Positions 1 to 8,678 are shown, counted from the first letter of the stretch. The stretch is 17,659 nucleotides of DNA from Blastocladiella britannica (GCA_025349905.2 MU624912.1:1-17659), one strand, 5' to 3'. A program made the numbers and translations. The notes: generated by a model from the sequence alone, not told the origin.

Positions 1-103
1 TTGGCGATAAAACGGACGTTTTGTTCCACTTCACTTCCATCTCAGAATTCTGCATCCGAAACTCTGTTCAGTGCGCCGTGAAGTCGCAGTTCAAAAATAT
101 CAA

Positions 104-1173
104 ATGGCACAGCAAAACATACAACTCATTGTCCGGTTCACGGCCACTCCCGACCGCGCGTTCTTGGTCCCGTGGTCGTCCTCGCTGACCTCCATTGTCC
201 ATGCGGTGCGTCGTCAACCATCCCGCTCAAACCACACCCAGTGGCAACTCACCTCGTCCATCACAGATAGATTCGCGCCGCCAGTCCTGACCTGTGCCCG
301 CCCGACCGCGCCGTGCGCTTCTTACATGCCGGCGCACTGCTCCCGCTCGACCTGCCCTTGCGCGAGATCCGCGGAATGCTGGTGTTGACCAGGAGACGTG
401 GGCCGTCGCCGCCGCGTGGCACCACTGACGTTAATGGTCCATTGCTGCTGGAGGAGGAGGCCCGACCGGCGAGAGTGGCTGCCGCTGCTGCCCCTCCGAC
501 CCTTTTCGATGCCACGTCAACAGCTGCCCTGGGGGACGATGACGACGACGATGCTGATGACGATGATGATGCTCCACTGCTTGTGCAGGATGGTGGAGAG
601 TCTCCGGTACAAGCGTCCACAGCATCAGCAGGAGTGGTGGAGGGGACGGCACCCGAGCGGGTTCGGACCTACGACACGGCGATCGTGCTGTGCTCGATTG
701 CGCCGCCCCCAGCAGCACCTGGAGCAGCAGGAGCACCACCATCGACAACAACAGAAACAACAACACCAGCAGAGCCAGCACGACCGCAGCGACGGATCGG
801 GTTCGACGTACTGCTCGACCAAGGCTTTTCCGCCGCGGACGTGACTGCATTCCGGACCACGTTTCATGCGGCACGCGGGTCACATGCCGCCCCCGCGGCT
901 GAGCGCACGCGGCTTGAGGACGCGTGGGTGTCGGGCACCGAGTCCCGCGACGCTGATGCCGCGCGGTTGGGTGCCACCGACGCCGCTCGCGTGCGCGGGA
1001 TGGTGCGGGCCGCGATCGTCGGGTACTTGCTTGGGATCCTGGCGCTGTTCACGTTCAAGGAGCACGGGATGGTGGATGGGAGGCAGCGCGCCGGGATCGC
1101 TATGGGCATGGCCGCGAACTTGGTGGTGGGGCTGTACATGTGGCTCAACGCTGCCGATACGTCGTCCTCGTAG
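104..1173 (+). CDS. Dsc3/TMUB-like ubiquitin-like membrane protein (2 exons)
   Basis: Exons are 104-205 and 271-1173. The intron 206-270 (65 nt, phase 0) has a GTGCGT donor and a TAG acceptor. Splicing gives about 334 residues and rejoins a ubiquitin-like fold at residues 5-60: strand IQLIVRF, helix SIVHAIRAA, then VRFLHAGALLP. The start is the first ATG in an A-rich context (TCAAATGG) with the ubiquitin-like domain right behind it. The middle is low complexity, with an Asp run near residues 110-122 and a Thr/Pro/Ala-rich stretch. The C-terminal third (GFDVLLDQGFSAADVTAFR, a LEDAW motif, then two hydrophobic helices around AIVGYLLGILALFTF and GIAMGMAANLVVGLYMWL) matches the C-terminal domain of fungal Dsc3. 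Family knowledge: Dsc3 belongs to the Golgi/endosomal Dsc E3 ubiquitin ligase complex, which acts in SREBP cleavage and membrane-protein quality control; animal TMUB1/2 are distant relatives. Complex membership here is inferred. It converges with the bromodomain gene, 45 bp between stops. Confidence 0.75.
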
Positions 1174-1218
1174 GACTGGCCCGTTTATATATACATTTTT
1201 TTTCCGAGAAGAGAGAGT

Positions 1219-4170
1219 CTAGCTCGCCCATGTCATTGACGCGCCCTCGCCTTGGCCGTGATCGATGTCCATGTCCACGTCGTTGGAAGTGGAGCCATTC
1301 ACGCCCGCCTTGTCATCATGATGCTGGTGGTGATGCATCCGATAATCAGCCTCGCGTGGCGGCACCAAGAACGCGCCCGGCAGTCGGTGCGCGAGCCCAA
1401 GCAGCCGCACGCGCACGTCGTCCCGCACGGCCTCGGCCGACGGCGCGTCGTGCCACCCGTTATGGTTGACGACCTCACCGGAGGGAGGATCCGGTGGGGG
1501 ACGCCAGAGCGTCATATCGCGGGCAATCGCTCGGAGATGGCCGTGCACCGCCCGTCCCGCGGCATCGGGCGGCGTGTATGCCAGCTCGGCCACGCCCGGG
1601 TGTCGCAGCATCGCCTGCAGCTCGCGCGAGTCCCACCCGACCCCCGGTACGGTTCCGAGGTCGTTGAGGTCCACGAGTGGTCGAGCCCGAGGTGGCTGCG
1701 GCGGCGGTTGTACTTCAATTGGCCCCGGATTGTTGGCAGCAGCACGTTCGCGGTCCACGTTAAACTGTGTGCCGCGGTCATCAATCACCAACACCGACGA
1801 CGTGGATGCCGATGATGATGCGTCAGCGGCAAAGGTCGGGCGGCCCCACTCGACCGCGCCAACGGCGCCCGTGGCCGCCATGTGCGCCACGACCGCCGCC
1901 ACGCCGCCGCTGAGCCCGTCCAGCCGCGCCCGTACCGCCCGTACCGCCCGCTCAGCCGCCTGCGTGGCCGCCGACCAGCCGCTAATCCCGCGCGCAAACT
2001 GCGCCACCGACGCCGCGTATGCGTCGCCCACCCGGCCTCCACCAGTACCGCCCCACGTGAGCGCGTTGAGTCGTACCGCCGGGTCGATGGCCGCGGGGTC
2101 ATCTCCATCATCAGTGGCCGATCCCGGGTCGGCTGGCGGGGCGTACAGGAACGTGCCGTAGTCGGTGAGCGATGCGGGTACCGCGGGCGCGGTCGGGTCG
2201 GCCATGCTGCGCACGGACGGCGGCGCGCCCGCGCGAGGGCAGTCGCCGCGGATTGTGCGCGGGTACTCCCAAGTGACGGTGGATGACAGGACGAGCGAGC
2301 CGTCGGCCGCATAGGCATGTGGGGTTGGTGGGACCGTGGGCGCCGGACGTGGGGCATTGACGGCAGCGCTATCAGAGCGGTGCGAGGAGGGCAAGTACTC
2401 GGGGACCGCGGCGGCGGCAATGAATGGGTCCGGTGGTTCGGATTTAATCGACTGCTGCTGCTGTTGCTGCTGGCCACTACCATTGGTGTTGCGCCGGTTC
2501 GATCCAAGGACACTTGCTGCAGGCGAGTCGGTCGAGCGTCGGTGGACTGATATGGACGAAAGAGATGTGGAGCCCGTCTCGTGCCGCGAAAGCTGTGGGG
2601 GAGGATGCAGTGACGAATTCGAGCCGTGCATCTGCTGATACTGCTGCTGCTGCTGGCGAGTGAACGAGGCAATGCCCAGAGATGAACCATGGTCAATAGA
2701 GTCGTGCGATGCACCTCCGGCCGCCGCTGGACGGTGGTGGGGATGGCTATCGACCAGACCAGGCGAGGACGACCTGGCGATGGCAGCCGAAGCAGCGGCA
2801 GCCGCGAGCCGTGTAGCGCGACCAATGCTGCTACCTCGCGGCCCAGCGGATCCCTGGGACATGAGGTCCTCTGCCTCATGCCCACCGCCATGAAAGGAAG
2901 AATGCGAGGAGCGGGGCGGATCCGACGACGAGGCCACGGTCCACTCGGTCTCGGCCTCGCGATCAAACCACCCATTGGCCCACGCCTCGAGCTTGGTGGC
3001 TTCGCGAACAAAGATCGAGTCGGGCGGGTTGAATTGGCGGCAGTTGGCAATGACCAGCCGAAAATCGCGCTCAAGGGCGCTGACCGACTTGTACACGCGC
3101 ATGCGCACTTTTTCGCGCATGGTGCGGAAATCCATCGGCTCGGAAATCACCGTCAGGTACTCGGGCACCTCCTTGGTGTCGACGGGCTCTGCAAAGAACC
3201 CGTAGCTGTCGCGGCGGCGCAGCGTGTCAATCAGCCGGCCAAGGTGAAGGTATAGGTCCTTTGGTTTGGACGGCACGATCGATGCTCCAGTTGTGTCAGA
3301 GGTCTCGGCCCGTTTACCGGTACTGCGGGGAGCAGGTGCGGTATGAGCAGCTCCGCGCGATCGGAGCCTGAGGGCAGTGGCGGCGGTGGTACGAGTACGT
3401 CGGCTGCTCCGGGTGGCGCTGTTCGTGCCCCTGCGACCGCTAGAGGCAGCTCCCGTTGCGCGGCGTCGTGAGGACCTGGCGGCACCATTCACATTGTCAT
3501 CATCGTCATCGTCGTCATCGTCCTCGCTATGGTCCGATTCGCTACTACTGCTGCTGCTGAAGTTGCTCTCAGCATTGTCGCTGCCATAGCGGTCATCGTG
3601 GTAGGATTGATGGCGCTGTGTGTCGACAGTGGCGCGAGCAGAGCGACTGGCAGGAGTGACGCTGGCGCGACGTTCTGGCGGGGCAGTAATACCAGAATCA
3701 ATACCAGATGTCGAGGCCGTGGCCAATGGAGACCGCGGCGAGTGTGCGGCCGACGCCATAGACCCGGCAGCAGCCAACAATGCGTCGTCGGAATCGTCAG
3801 AGGAAGACGGGGGCGACGAAGACGTGGCCAGGACTCGGCGGCGGCGGCGGCGGTCGTCCTCGCTCGGCATCATCCGTGCCCGTGGCCGTTGCTGCTGTGG
3901 TTGCGGCATCTGCCGACTTTGCTGGTGGCCATGATCAACATCCAGGGTCTGTACAGCAGCAGCGGTGGCCGGCGAGCGAGCCGACGACGCGTACGGAGGG
4001 GGCGACTGCGAACCAGAATGAGAGTCTGGCGACGGCGACTGCGAATGCCGTTCGTCACGAGTGTGATTGGGAGTGCGAAACCGCGGATCGAGGCGCGCTC
4101 GCTTGGGTGGTGGCGGGAGTGGAGGGTCCAGGGTACGTTGTGGGTGGTCAGAGAGCATGTTGGAATGCAT
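1219..4170 (-). CDS. BRD7/BRD9-like bromodomain protein, single exon
   Basis: An uninterrupted 983-residue frame begins at ATG 4170 (context GTGAAATG). One bromodomain spans about residues 300-400: it opens with KPKDLYLHLGRLIDTL, continues with DSYGFFAEPVD and EPMDFRTMREKV, and ends in NCRQFNPPDS. The FN asparagine is in the place of the acetyl-lysine-anchoring Asn, with Phe replacing the usual Tyr before it. The PMDF-TM and Y-K-SVSALERDF pattern is closest to BRD7/BRD9. A later DYGTFLYAP segment resembles the start of the DUF3512 region of those proteins, but only weakly. Family knowledge: BRD7/BRD9 are subunits of SWI/SNF-type remodellers and read acetylated histones in the nucleus. The rest is low complexity: a basic Pro-rich N-terminus, Ser and Asp runs near residues 205-225, Gln runs and a Ser/Thr-rich centre. 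SWI/SNF membership is inferred; the bromodomain itself is clear. It shares a 185-bp divergent promoter with the dehydrogenase gene. Confidence 0.85.
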   Translation of the reverse strand: MHSNMLSDHPQRTLDPPLPPPPKRARLDPRFRTPNHTRDERHSQSPSPDSHSGSQSPPPYASSARSPATAAAVQTLDVDHGHQQSRQMPQPQQQRPRARMMPSEDDRRRRRRVLATSSSPPSSSDDSDDALLAAAGSMASAAHSPRSPLATASTSGIDSGITAPPERRASVTPASRSARATVDTQRHQSYHDDRYGSDNAESNFSSSSSSESDHSEDDDDDDDDDNVNGAARSSRRRATGAASSGRRGTNSATRSSRRTRTTAATALRLRSRGAAHTAPAPRSTGKRAETSDTTGASIVPSKPKDLYLHLGRLIDTLRRRDSYGFFAEPVDTKEVPEYLTVISEPMDFRTMREKVRMRVYKSVSALERDFRLVIANCRQFNPPDSIFVREATKLEAWANGWFDREAETEWTVASSSDPPRSSHSSFHGGGHEAEDLMSQGSAGPRGSSIGRATRLAAAAASAAIARSSSPGLVDSHPHHRPAAAGGASHDSIDHGSSLGIASFTRQQQQQYQQMHGSNSSLHPPPQLSRHETGSTSLSSISVHRRSTDSPAASVLGSNRRNTNGSGQQQQQQQSIKSEPPDPFIAAAAVPEYLPSSHRSDSAAVNAPRPAPTVPPTPHAYAADGSLVLSSTVTWEYPRTIRGDCPRAGAPPSVRSMADPTAPAVPASLTDYGTFLYAPPADPGSATDDGDDPAAIDPAVRLNALTWGGTGGGRVGDAYAASVAQFARGISGWSAATQAAERAVRAVRARLDGLSGGVAAVVAHMAATGAVGAVEWGRPTFAADASSSASTSSVLVIDDRGTQFNVDRERAAANNPGPIEVQPPPQPPRARPLVDLNDLGTVPGVGWDSRELQAMLRHPGVAELAYTPPDAAGRAVHGHLRAIARDMTLWRPPPDPPSGEVVNHNGWHDAPSAEAVRDDVRVRLLGLAHRLPGAFLVPPREADYRMHHHQHHDDKAGVNGSTSNDVDMDIDHGQGEGASMTWAS

Positions 4171-4355
4171 TTCACATCTTCTTCGTGTATTTTCCCATTA
4201 AATTTTTGGAAAGAGAAGACTTTTTGACTTTGAAGCGATGTGAAAACCCACGTCCCTGTCCGTGGACTTCCCCAACACAAAAACCCAACAAAAATTGACG
4301 TAGATCAGCGAAGACCAAACCTCTCTTTCGTTCGCATACCAACAACAATAGCAGA
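4171..4355. promoter_or_regulatory. Divergent intergenic promoter region
   Basis: This 185-bp gap separates two diverging start codons, so it must hold both promoters unless the 5' leaders are spliced. It contains an AT-rich segment around 4190-4220, an inverted repeat CCACG-N8-CGTGG near 4249-4266, and a TGACGT core near 4298 like half of a CRE-type bZIP site. No clear TATA box at a fixed distance could be assigned. The role is inferred from gene orientation only. Confidence 0.5.
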
Positions 4356-5579
4356 ATGCTTCGCTCGCAGCTGACTACCGCCGCCCTTCGCTCTGCTGCG
4401 CGTCGCTCCATGGGTATGTAACATAACATGCACGCTGATCAATCTAGCTCCACTCTTGATCGTCTGACTTTTTCATTTTGTACACAGCGACCGCCACCAA
4501 GGTACCTTCGAGCGATTCTCCAACGTTATACGTATCGAAATAACAACATATGTCTAAATAGCCTCTGGTGATCGGCTTCATTGGCCTCGGCCAAATGGGT
4601 TCCCCGATGTCGGCCAACCTGCTGCAAAAGTACCGTGCCGCCAACCCGAGCGCCGCAAAGTCGCCGTTCGTGGTGTACGATACGGTCCCCGCCGCCTCGG
4701 CCGCGTTTGCCGCGTCGCACGCCAATGCCACCGCCGCCACGTCGGTCGCGCAGGTCGCGGCCGCCGCCGACGTGGTGGTCACGATGCTGCCGACCTCGGC
4801 GCACGTGCACGACGTGTACCTGGGCGCCGACGGCGTGCTGGCGCACATCAAGCGCGGCGCGCTGCTGATTGACTCGTCCACGATCGATCCGGCGACCGTG
4901 GTCACCGTCGCTAACGCTGCCAAGGCCAAGGGCGTGGATATGGTTGATGCGCCCGTCTCTGGGGGTACTTTTTTCTTATACTTGGACGTTATTGCAAAAG
5001 GAACTCACCACATTGGAAATATGTATAGGAATTCTCGGCGCCAAGGACGCGACCCTCACGTTCATGGTCGGCGGCCCGCAGCCGCTGTTTGACCGCGCGA
5101 CACCGCTGCTCAAGCACATGGGCCGCAACATTGTGCACTGCGGGCCCTGGGGTAAAGGCCAAGTGGCCAAGATCTGCAACAACATGGTGCTGGGCTCGAC
5201 CATGGTGGCGGTGGCCGAGGCCATGAACCTCGGGATCAAGCACGGCATGGACGCCAAGGCGCTGGCGGGGATCATGAACACGTCGTCGGCCCGTTGCTGG
5301 TCGTCCGACACTTACAACCCGGTTCCGGGCGTGCTGGAGGGCGTGCCCGCATCGCGCGACTACGCCGGAGGCTTTGGGATCCGTCTCTTGCAAAAGGACA
5401 TGGGCCTCGCCATTGCTGCCGCCGAACAGGCCAAGGTGCCCGTGCCCATGGCCGCCGCCGCCGACTCGCTTTACAAGGCTGCCATGAACCTCGAGGGCGT
5501 CGAGACCAAGGACATGGGCATCATTTACCAGTTCCTCTCGGGCGGGATCACCAAGTACATCAAGAAGAAGCAGGAGTGA
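4356..5579 (+). CDS. 3-hydroxyisobutyrate dehydrogenase, mitochondrial (4 exons)
   Basis: Exons are 4356-4413, 4488-4501, 4562-4964 and 5029-5579; introns are 74, 60 and 64 nt. All phases close and the product is about 341 residues, close to the usual family length. The enzyme oxidises 3-hydroxyisobutyrate to methylmalonate semialdehyde with NAD+ in valine degradation. Residues 1-24 (MLRSQLTTAALRSAARRSM then ATATK) form an Arg/Ser/Ala-rich, acid-free mitochondrial targeting peptide. The NAD-binding turn is GFIGLGQMG (residues 29-37). The substrate loop DAPVSGG falls at 153-159, and the catalytic block GKGQVAKICNN places Lys206 and Asn210. The C-terminal half, including the SSARCWSSD segment and the GF--L--KD-GLA helix, is typical. 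The second exon is only 14 nt long and completes the targeting peptide. An AATAAA at 5643-5648 could serve as its poly(A) signal. Tail-to-tail with the WW/FF gene, 88 bp between stops. Confidence 0.93.
4488..4501 (+). other. 14-nt microexon of the dehydrogenase gene
   Basis: The 14-nt exon CGACCGCCACCAAG is flanked by an upstream CACAG acceptor and a downstream GTACCT donor. It takes exon 1 from phase 1 to phase 0 and adds A-T-A-T-K between the Arg-rich leader and the PLVIGF start of the NAD-binding fold. Skipping it would leave a +1 phase and shift the frame, so inclusion is needed for enzyme made from this start codon. Confidence 0.7.
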
Positions 5580-5642
5580 TTTCTTTTTGACGCTTTTTTT
5601 CCGATCAGACGGTACGGCGTGGAAGTGCGAGGGGCAGCAGCC

Positions 5643-5648
5643 AATAAA
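5643..5648 (+). terminator. Putative poly(A) signal AATAAA
   Basis: A canonical AATAAA lies 64 nt after the dehydrogenase stop codon. It sits only 20 nt from the stop codon of the convergent WW/FF gene, so cleavage of the + transcript would fall inside the last codons of the opposite gene. Position and sequence are seen; function is inferred. Confidence 0.45.
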
Positions 5649-5667
5649 TATACTAAATTGTTGCATA

Positions 5668-7907
5668 TCAAATGGAATAGTCCACGAAATCGTCCTCGGC
5701 ATTGTGATGTGCCGCCGACTTCTTGGGTTGTGCTGTTGCAGCAGTGTCATTTGCACCGGCCTCGGCACTCAACTTTGGCGGAAGCAACGAAGCTGTTAAC
5801 GCCCCACTCAACTTTTCGAGCACCGTACGCAATGCGTCCCTGACGGCCGCGCGCAACAGACCACCCAGCTCGCTCTCAAGTGCGGCCGCAGCCTCCCATC
5901 GCGGATCGGCGTCCACAATGTCCCGCGCCTGGTCCGCGATCGCCACCGGGTCGTCGATCCCGTCGCCAAGGCGATCGGCCACCCACCCTTCCAGCAACGC
6001 GCGCGCGTCCGTCAGAGCGTCTGAAGCGGCCTGAACGGCAGTCGCGCGGCGCGCGATCAGCGCCGAGTCCATCAGCCGCTCCAGGGCCGCCGCACCGCCG
6101 ACCCCGCGCGCCAACGCCGCGTCCCGAGCCCAGTCGGCGTCGCGCAGTACCGAGGAGGTGGTGGCGGTGGCCAGGTCCGCCGGCCGAACATGCGCCATCA
6201 CTGCGTCGCGTACTGCCCGCTCGGCGGCAAAGCGCAAGTGATCGAGCCGGTCCCGCGCAGCCGCCCGCATCGCCGGTACCGCGAGCCCCTGACGCAAGCA
6301 CGCCGCGTACCGCGGGTCCCGCCGCGCTGATGCCAGTACCGTATCCGGGTCGTCGCCGGCCCGCGCTACATCGGCCACCACGGCCGTCCACACCGCTGCT
6401 GCCTCGTCTAGCTGCATGCGCCGCCGCGCCGACGCCGCGTCGCGCGTGGTCGCTGCTTGGTCGCGATGCACTTGCTCGGCCCGCGCTCGAAGCGCTTCGG
6501 CCTCGGCGGCGGCACGCTGCTGCTGCCGTTGTTGTTGCCGTTGTTGAAGCAGCTGGGACGTGGGCGGAGCGGCTGGGCGGTCGTCACTGGTCATAGTGGT
6601 AGTTGTTGTTGCCGCAACCTCTTGCTCGGCCTCCTTGACCACCCGCGCAAGTTCCTCTGGCCGCATCTTGCGCGTCTCCTTCCACAGCTTCTCACGCTCG
6701 CGGTCGTCGCGGCCAATCCCGTAAAACTTGGGGTCTTTGCGGAATTTGCGCTTGAATTCCTCCCAAAACAACTTGCGGTTGTCCCCCACCAGCGCCATGA
6801 ACGCGGTGCGCGGGTCCAGGACCGGTTTGCGGGCGGCGCGCGCCTCGGCCTCGTGCGCGCAGTACCGATCAAACAGCATGCGTCGCTCTCGGTCGGTCAG
6901 ATCCAGGTCCGGCAAGTCGTCGACTACCAGATCGTACGCCGAGAACGGGTCAACGGCCTTGTCGCGCATCTCGGTCAAGAAGGCCTCGGCTTTTTCCTCG
7001 AAAGAGAACTTGTGGATCTCGAAATCTCCTTGTTCTTCTTCGTCGTCGTCGTCGTGGTCGCCTACAATGGCGTCAAGTCGGGCGGCTAGCGCCGCATCGG
7101 CCTCGAGTCGAAGCAGCTCTGCTTCCAGGTCTTCTTCTTCTTCTGTTTCCTTGTCAACTCCTGGTGGTTGCGCTCTGGTAAGTAAGCAACATGGTTAGTT
7201 GGACACTCTCCTCGGCTCCTTCAGAAAAGTAAACATACGCATTGGCACCACCATCGCCATCACCGTCGCTGTCGTCGTCATCACTGTCGTCGTACGCAAC
7301 GAGAGGGACGACTCCTCGACCGGTCTCTATGGATTTTGGTTTTGGCGGAGCAGGTACAACCAACGGATCCACGTCCATTGACTCCACCTCCACCATGCTA
7401 CTGCTCGTTTTCTCGGTTAATCGTGCGTCCAGCTTGGCAATCGCGTCGGCGAGCTCAGTGGGAACGGCCCACGTCGATACTTTTGTCGCCAAGTGGTAGT
7501 AGAATCGGTTTCCGGCCGCGGTCACGCATAAATACACGTTGGAACGAGGGATCCGGTGCCTTTTTATACAATCCAATGTGAGTTGTCATATTTTGGAGTG
7601 ACCAAGTTCAAAACGAAAAACGGTATACCTTGCAGATACGCGATCAGGGATCTGCATGGGTACATGGTAGTTCGGCACCGGAGGCGGGAACTGGACAAAT
7701 GGCGGCGGCGGAGTCACCAGGGGTAGCTTCCAGGTCGCTATAACACATTATTTAGTCTCGCAGTATGATAAAAGGAAAATAGCGAAACGAACCGCGCTTG
7801 GTCAGGTGGTTCCACGCGTATACGTGGCCAGTAGGACCGACGTGCAGCGTCCATCCGTGGCGCGGCACGTCAATATCGATCATTGGAACATTGTCGGGCA
7901 CCGACAT
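5668..7907 (-). CDS. TCERG1/CA150-like WW-FF domain protein (4 exons)
   Basis: Exons on the minus strand are 7907-7793, 7737-7629, 7559-7239 and 7174-5668, with introns of 55, 69, 79 and/or 64 nt scale (7792-7738, 7628-7560, 7238-7175). The product is 683 residues and phases close throughout. WW1 runs from Trp19 to Trp41 plus Pro44, with the intron 1 junction rebuilding the third strand (NHLTKR/ATWKLP). A Pro-rich linker follows. WW2 ends at Trp105 but has Val in place of its first Trp. Then come an acidic stretch and an FF-like series from about residue 244: AFLTEMRDKAV through RRMLFDRYC, then AFMALVGD with DPKFYGIGRDDREREKLW. A Gln/Arg coiled region and three more diverged, Ala-rich FF-like repeats (one with ARRDPRY) follow. 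Order and spacing fit TCERG1/CA150, which couples RNA polymerase II C-terminal-domain binding to splicing in the nucleus. Prp40 is the main alternative, but the wide FF layout favours TCERG1. The start at 7907 is the first in-frame ATG after a stop. Confidence 0.85.
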
Positions 7908-7949
7908 TTTGAGTAAATTTTGTTATTAATATCATCAGCAAAGCGAGAG

Positions 7950-8204
7950 TTAATTTGAACATTTGCCTTTGAAAAAAATGGACGTAATACATACGGTCGC
8001 TGCATTCTGCCCATGAATGAGGTTGCGGACCAGCACCTCAAACACGGGATGGTACCCGTCGACATCCTCGAATACGCCAACAGCGACCTCGACATCTTCG
8101 GTGCTGAAATAATGAGGCATCTCGTCGATGATCGACTTTTTGTTGCTGTTGGCCATGTACAGGTTGAACTGGAGCATGTCCTCAACCATTACGCTGAGGC
8201 TCAT
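7950..8204 (-). CDS. Unidentified coding-like segment upstream of the WW/FF gene
   Basis: An 84-residue frame runs from ATG 8204 to TAA 7950. I do not recognise the product. The composition looks coding: most third positions are G or C (like the neighbouring genes), and the protein is well mixed, with MVEDMLQFNLYM, DEMPHYFSTEDVEV and FEVLVRNLIHGQ. The same frame stays open upstream of the ATG (reading WPSSSLHQRLDQRIIQHEKR), so it may be an internal exon or have an upstream start. A donor-like GTATGT at 7994-7989 follows codon 70 in phase 0; coding quality drops right after it. No usable AG acceptor exists between there and the WW/FF start at 7907 except one that would leave a 28-nt intron, so fusion to the WW/FF gene is not supported. 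It could be a small gene, an orphan exon or a gene remnant. Confidence 0.4.
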   Translation of the reverse strand: MSLSVMVEDMLQFNLYMANSNKKSIIDEMPHYFSTEDVEVAVGVFEDVDGYHPVFEVLVRNLIHGQNAATVCITSIFFKGKCSN

Positions 8205-8678
8205 ACGTTTTTCATGTTGAATGATCCTTTGATCCAGGCGCTGGTGCAGTGACGACGATGGCCAGCCAAGGTCGTTGTTTTTTTCATTGGTTATGCGAAA
8301 TACAAATAAATATAAAGAGCAGTATCTATTTCAAATAGCGTGCACATGCAAGATAGTCCAGATGGCACGGCGCGGACCGCGCGCCGTCGCGGCAAGGAGG
8401 CGTGCGCTGTGGAAAATAAAGGTCAAGTCAAACGCCCCTGACACGATACGAATAGTAGGAAGGATATCGACCAGGAATATTTAAATTTATTTCGACCGTG
8501 CCGGCAGTAAACGGCAGGAGGGTGACCGCAAGGTTGTATTGTGCGAGTGACTCGAGCAAAGACCTTTTCTCTCTCCCGCTTGACGCGTAAAAATACAATA
8601 CAAGTGCAATGGTCCGGTAAAATCCAACGAGACAACATCGACATGGAGGATATCTAACGTATAATTGTTTTGGCACAG
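8205..8678. other. Intergenic/5' region with unresolved PRP38 first exon
   Basis: This 474-bp stretch lies between the minus-strand segment and the first sure PRP38 exon. It should hold the PRP38 promoter, first exon and first intron, because the 8679 exon has no in-frame ATG (an in-frame TAA lies just upstream). Candidate starts are ATG 8258 (four codons then GTCGTT), ATG 8364 (20 Arg-rich codons then GTCAAG) and ATG 8606 region (before GTCCGG/GTAAAA); none combines a good donor, the right phase and family-like residues. A pyrimidine-rich tract occurs near 8561-8580 and an 8-bp GC hairpin at 8367-8387. I see no RNA gene here. Confidence 0.4.

Noticed and set aside
261..620. Minus-strand frame opposite the Dsc3-like gene
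   Set aside because: Ser/Ala/Arg-rich reverse image of the Asp-rich coding stretch, with no domain or start context.
1785..3074. Second long minus-strand frame of 429 codons inside the bromodomain gene
   Set aside because: It is a shifted frame within the 983-residue gene, rich in Arg/Pro/Ser from GC-rich codons, with no domain; the bromodomain frame is the coding one.
3529..4227. Plus-strand frames opposite the bromodomain N-terminus
   Set aside because: Arg-rich or Val-rich reverse images of low-complexity coding sequence without any recognisable fold.
4989..5768. Minus-strand frame of 259 codons opposite the dehydrogenase
   Set aside because: His/Arg/Gly-rich antisense of a well-conserved enzyme exon.
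7967..7994. A 28-nt intron joining the orphan segment to sequence before the WW/FF gene
   Set aside because: Too short to splice, and the following sequence meets a stop in the usable frames; it does not enter the WW/FF frame.
8013..8252. Plus-strand frame of 79 codons opposite the orphan segment
   Set aside because: The minus-strand reading has better third-position GC and a more natural composition; the plus reading appears to be its shadow.
8364..8423. ATG with 20 Arg-rich codons as PRP38 exon 1
   Set aside because: The phase fits, but the donor GTCAAG is poor, the intron would be 255 nt, and the peptide has no similarity to PRP38 N-termini.
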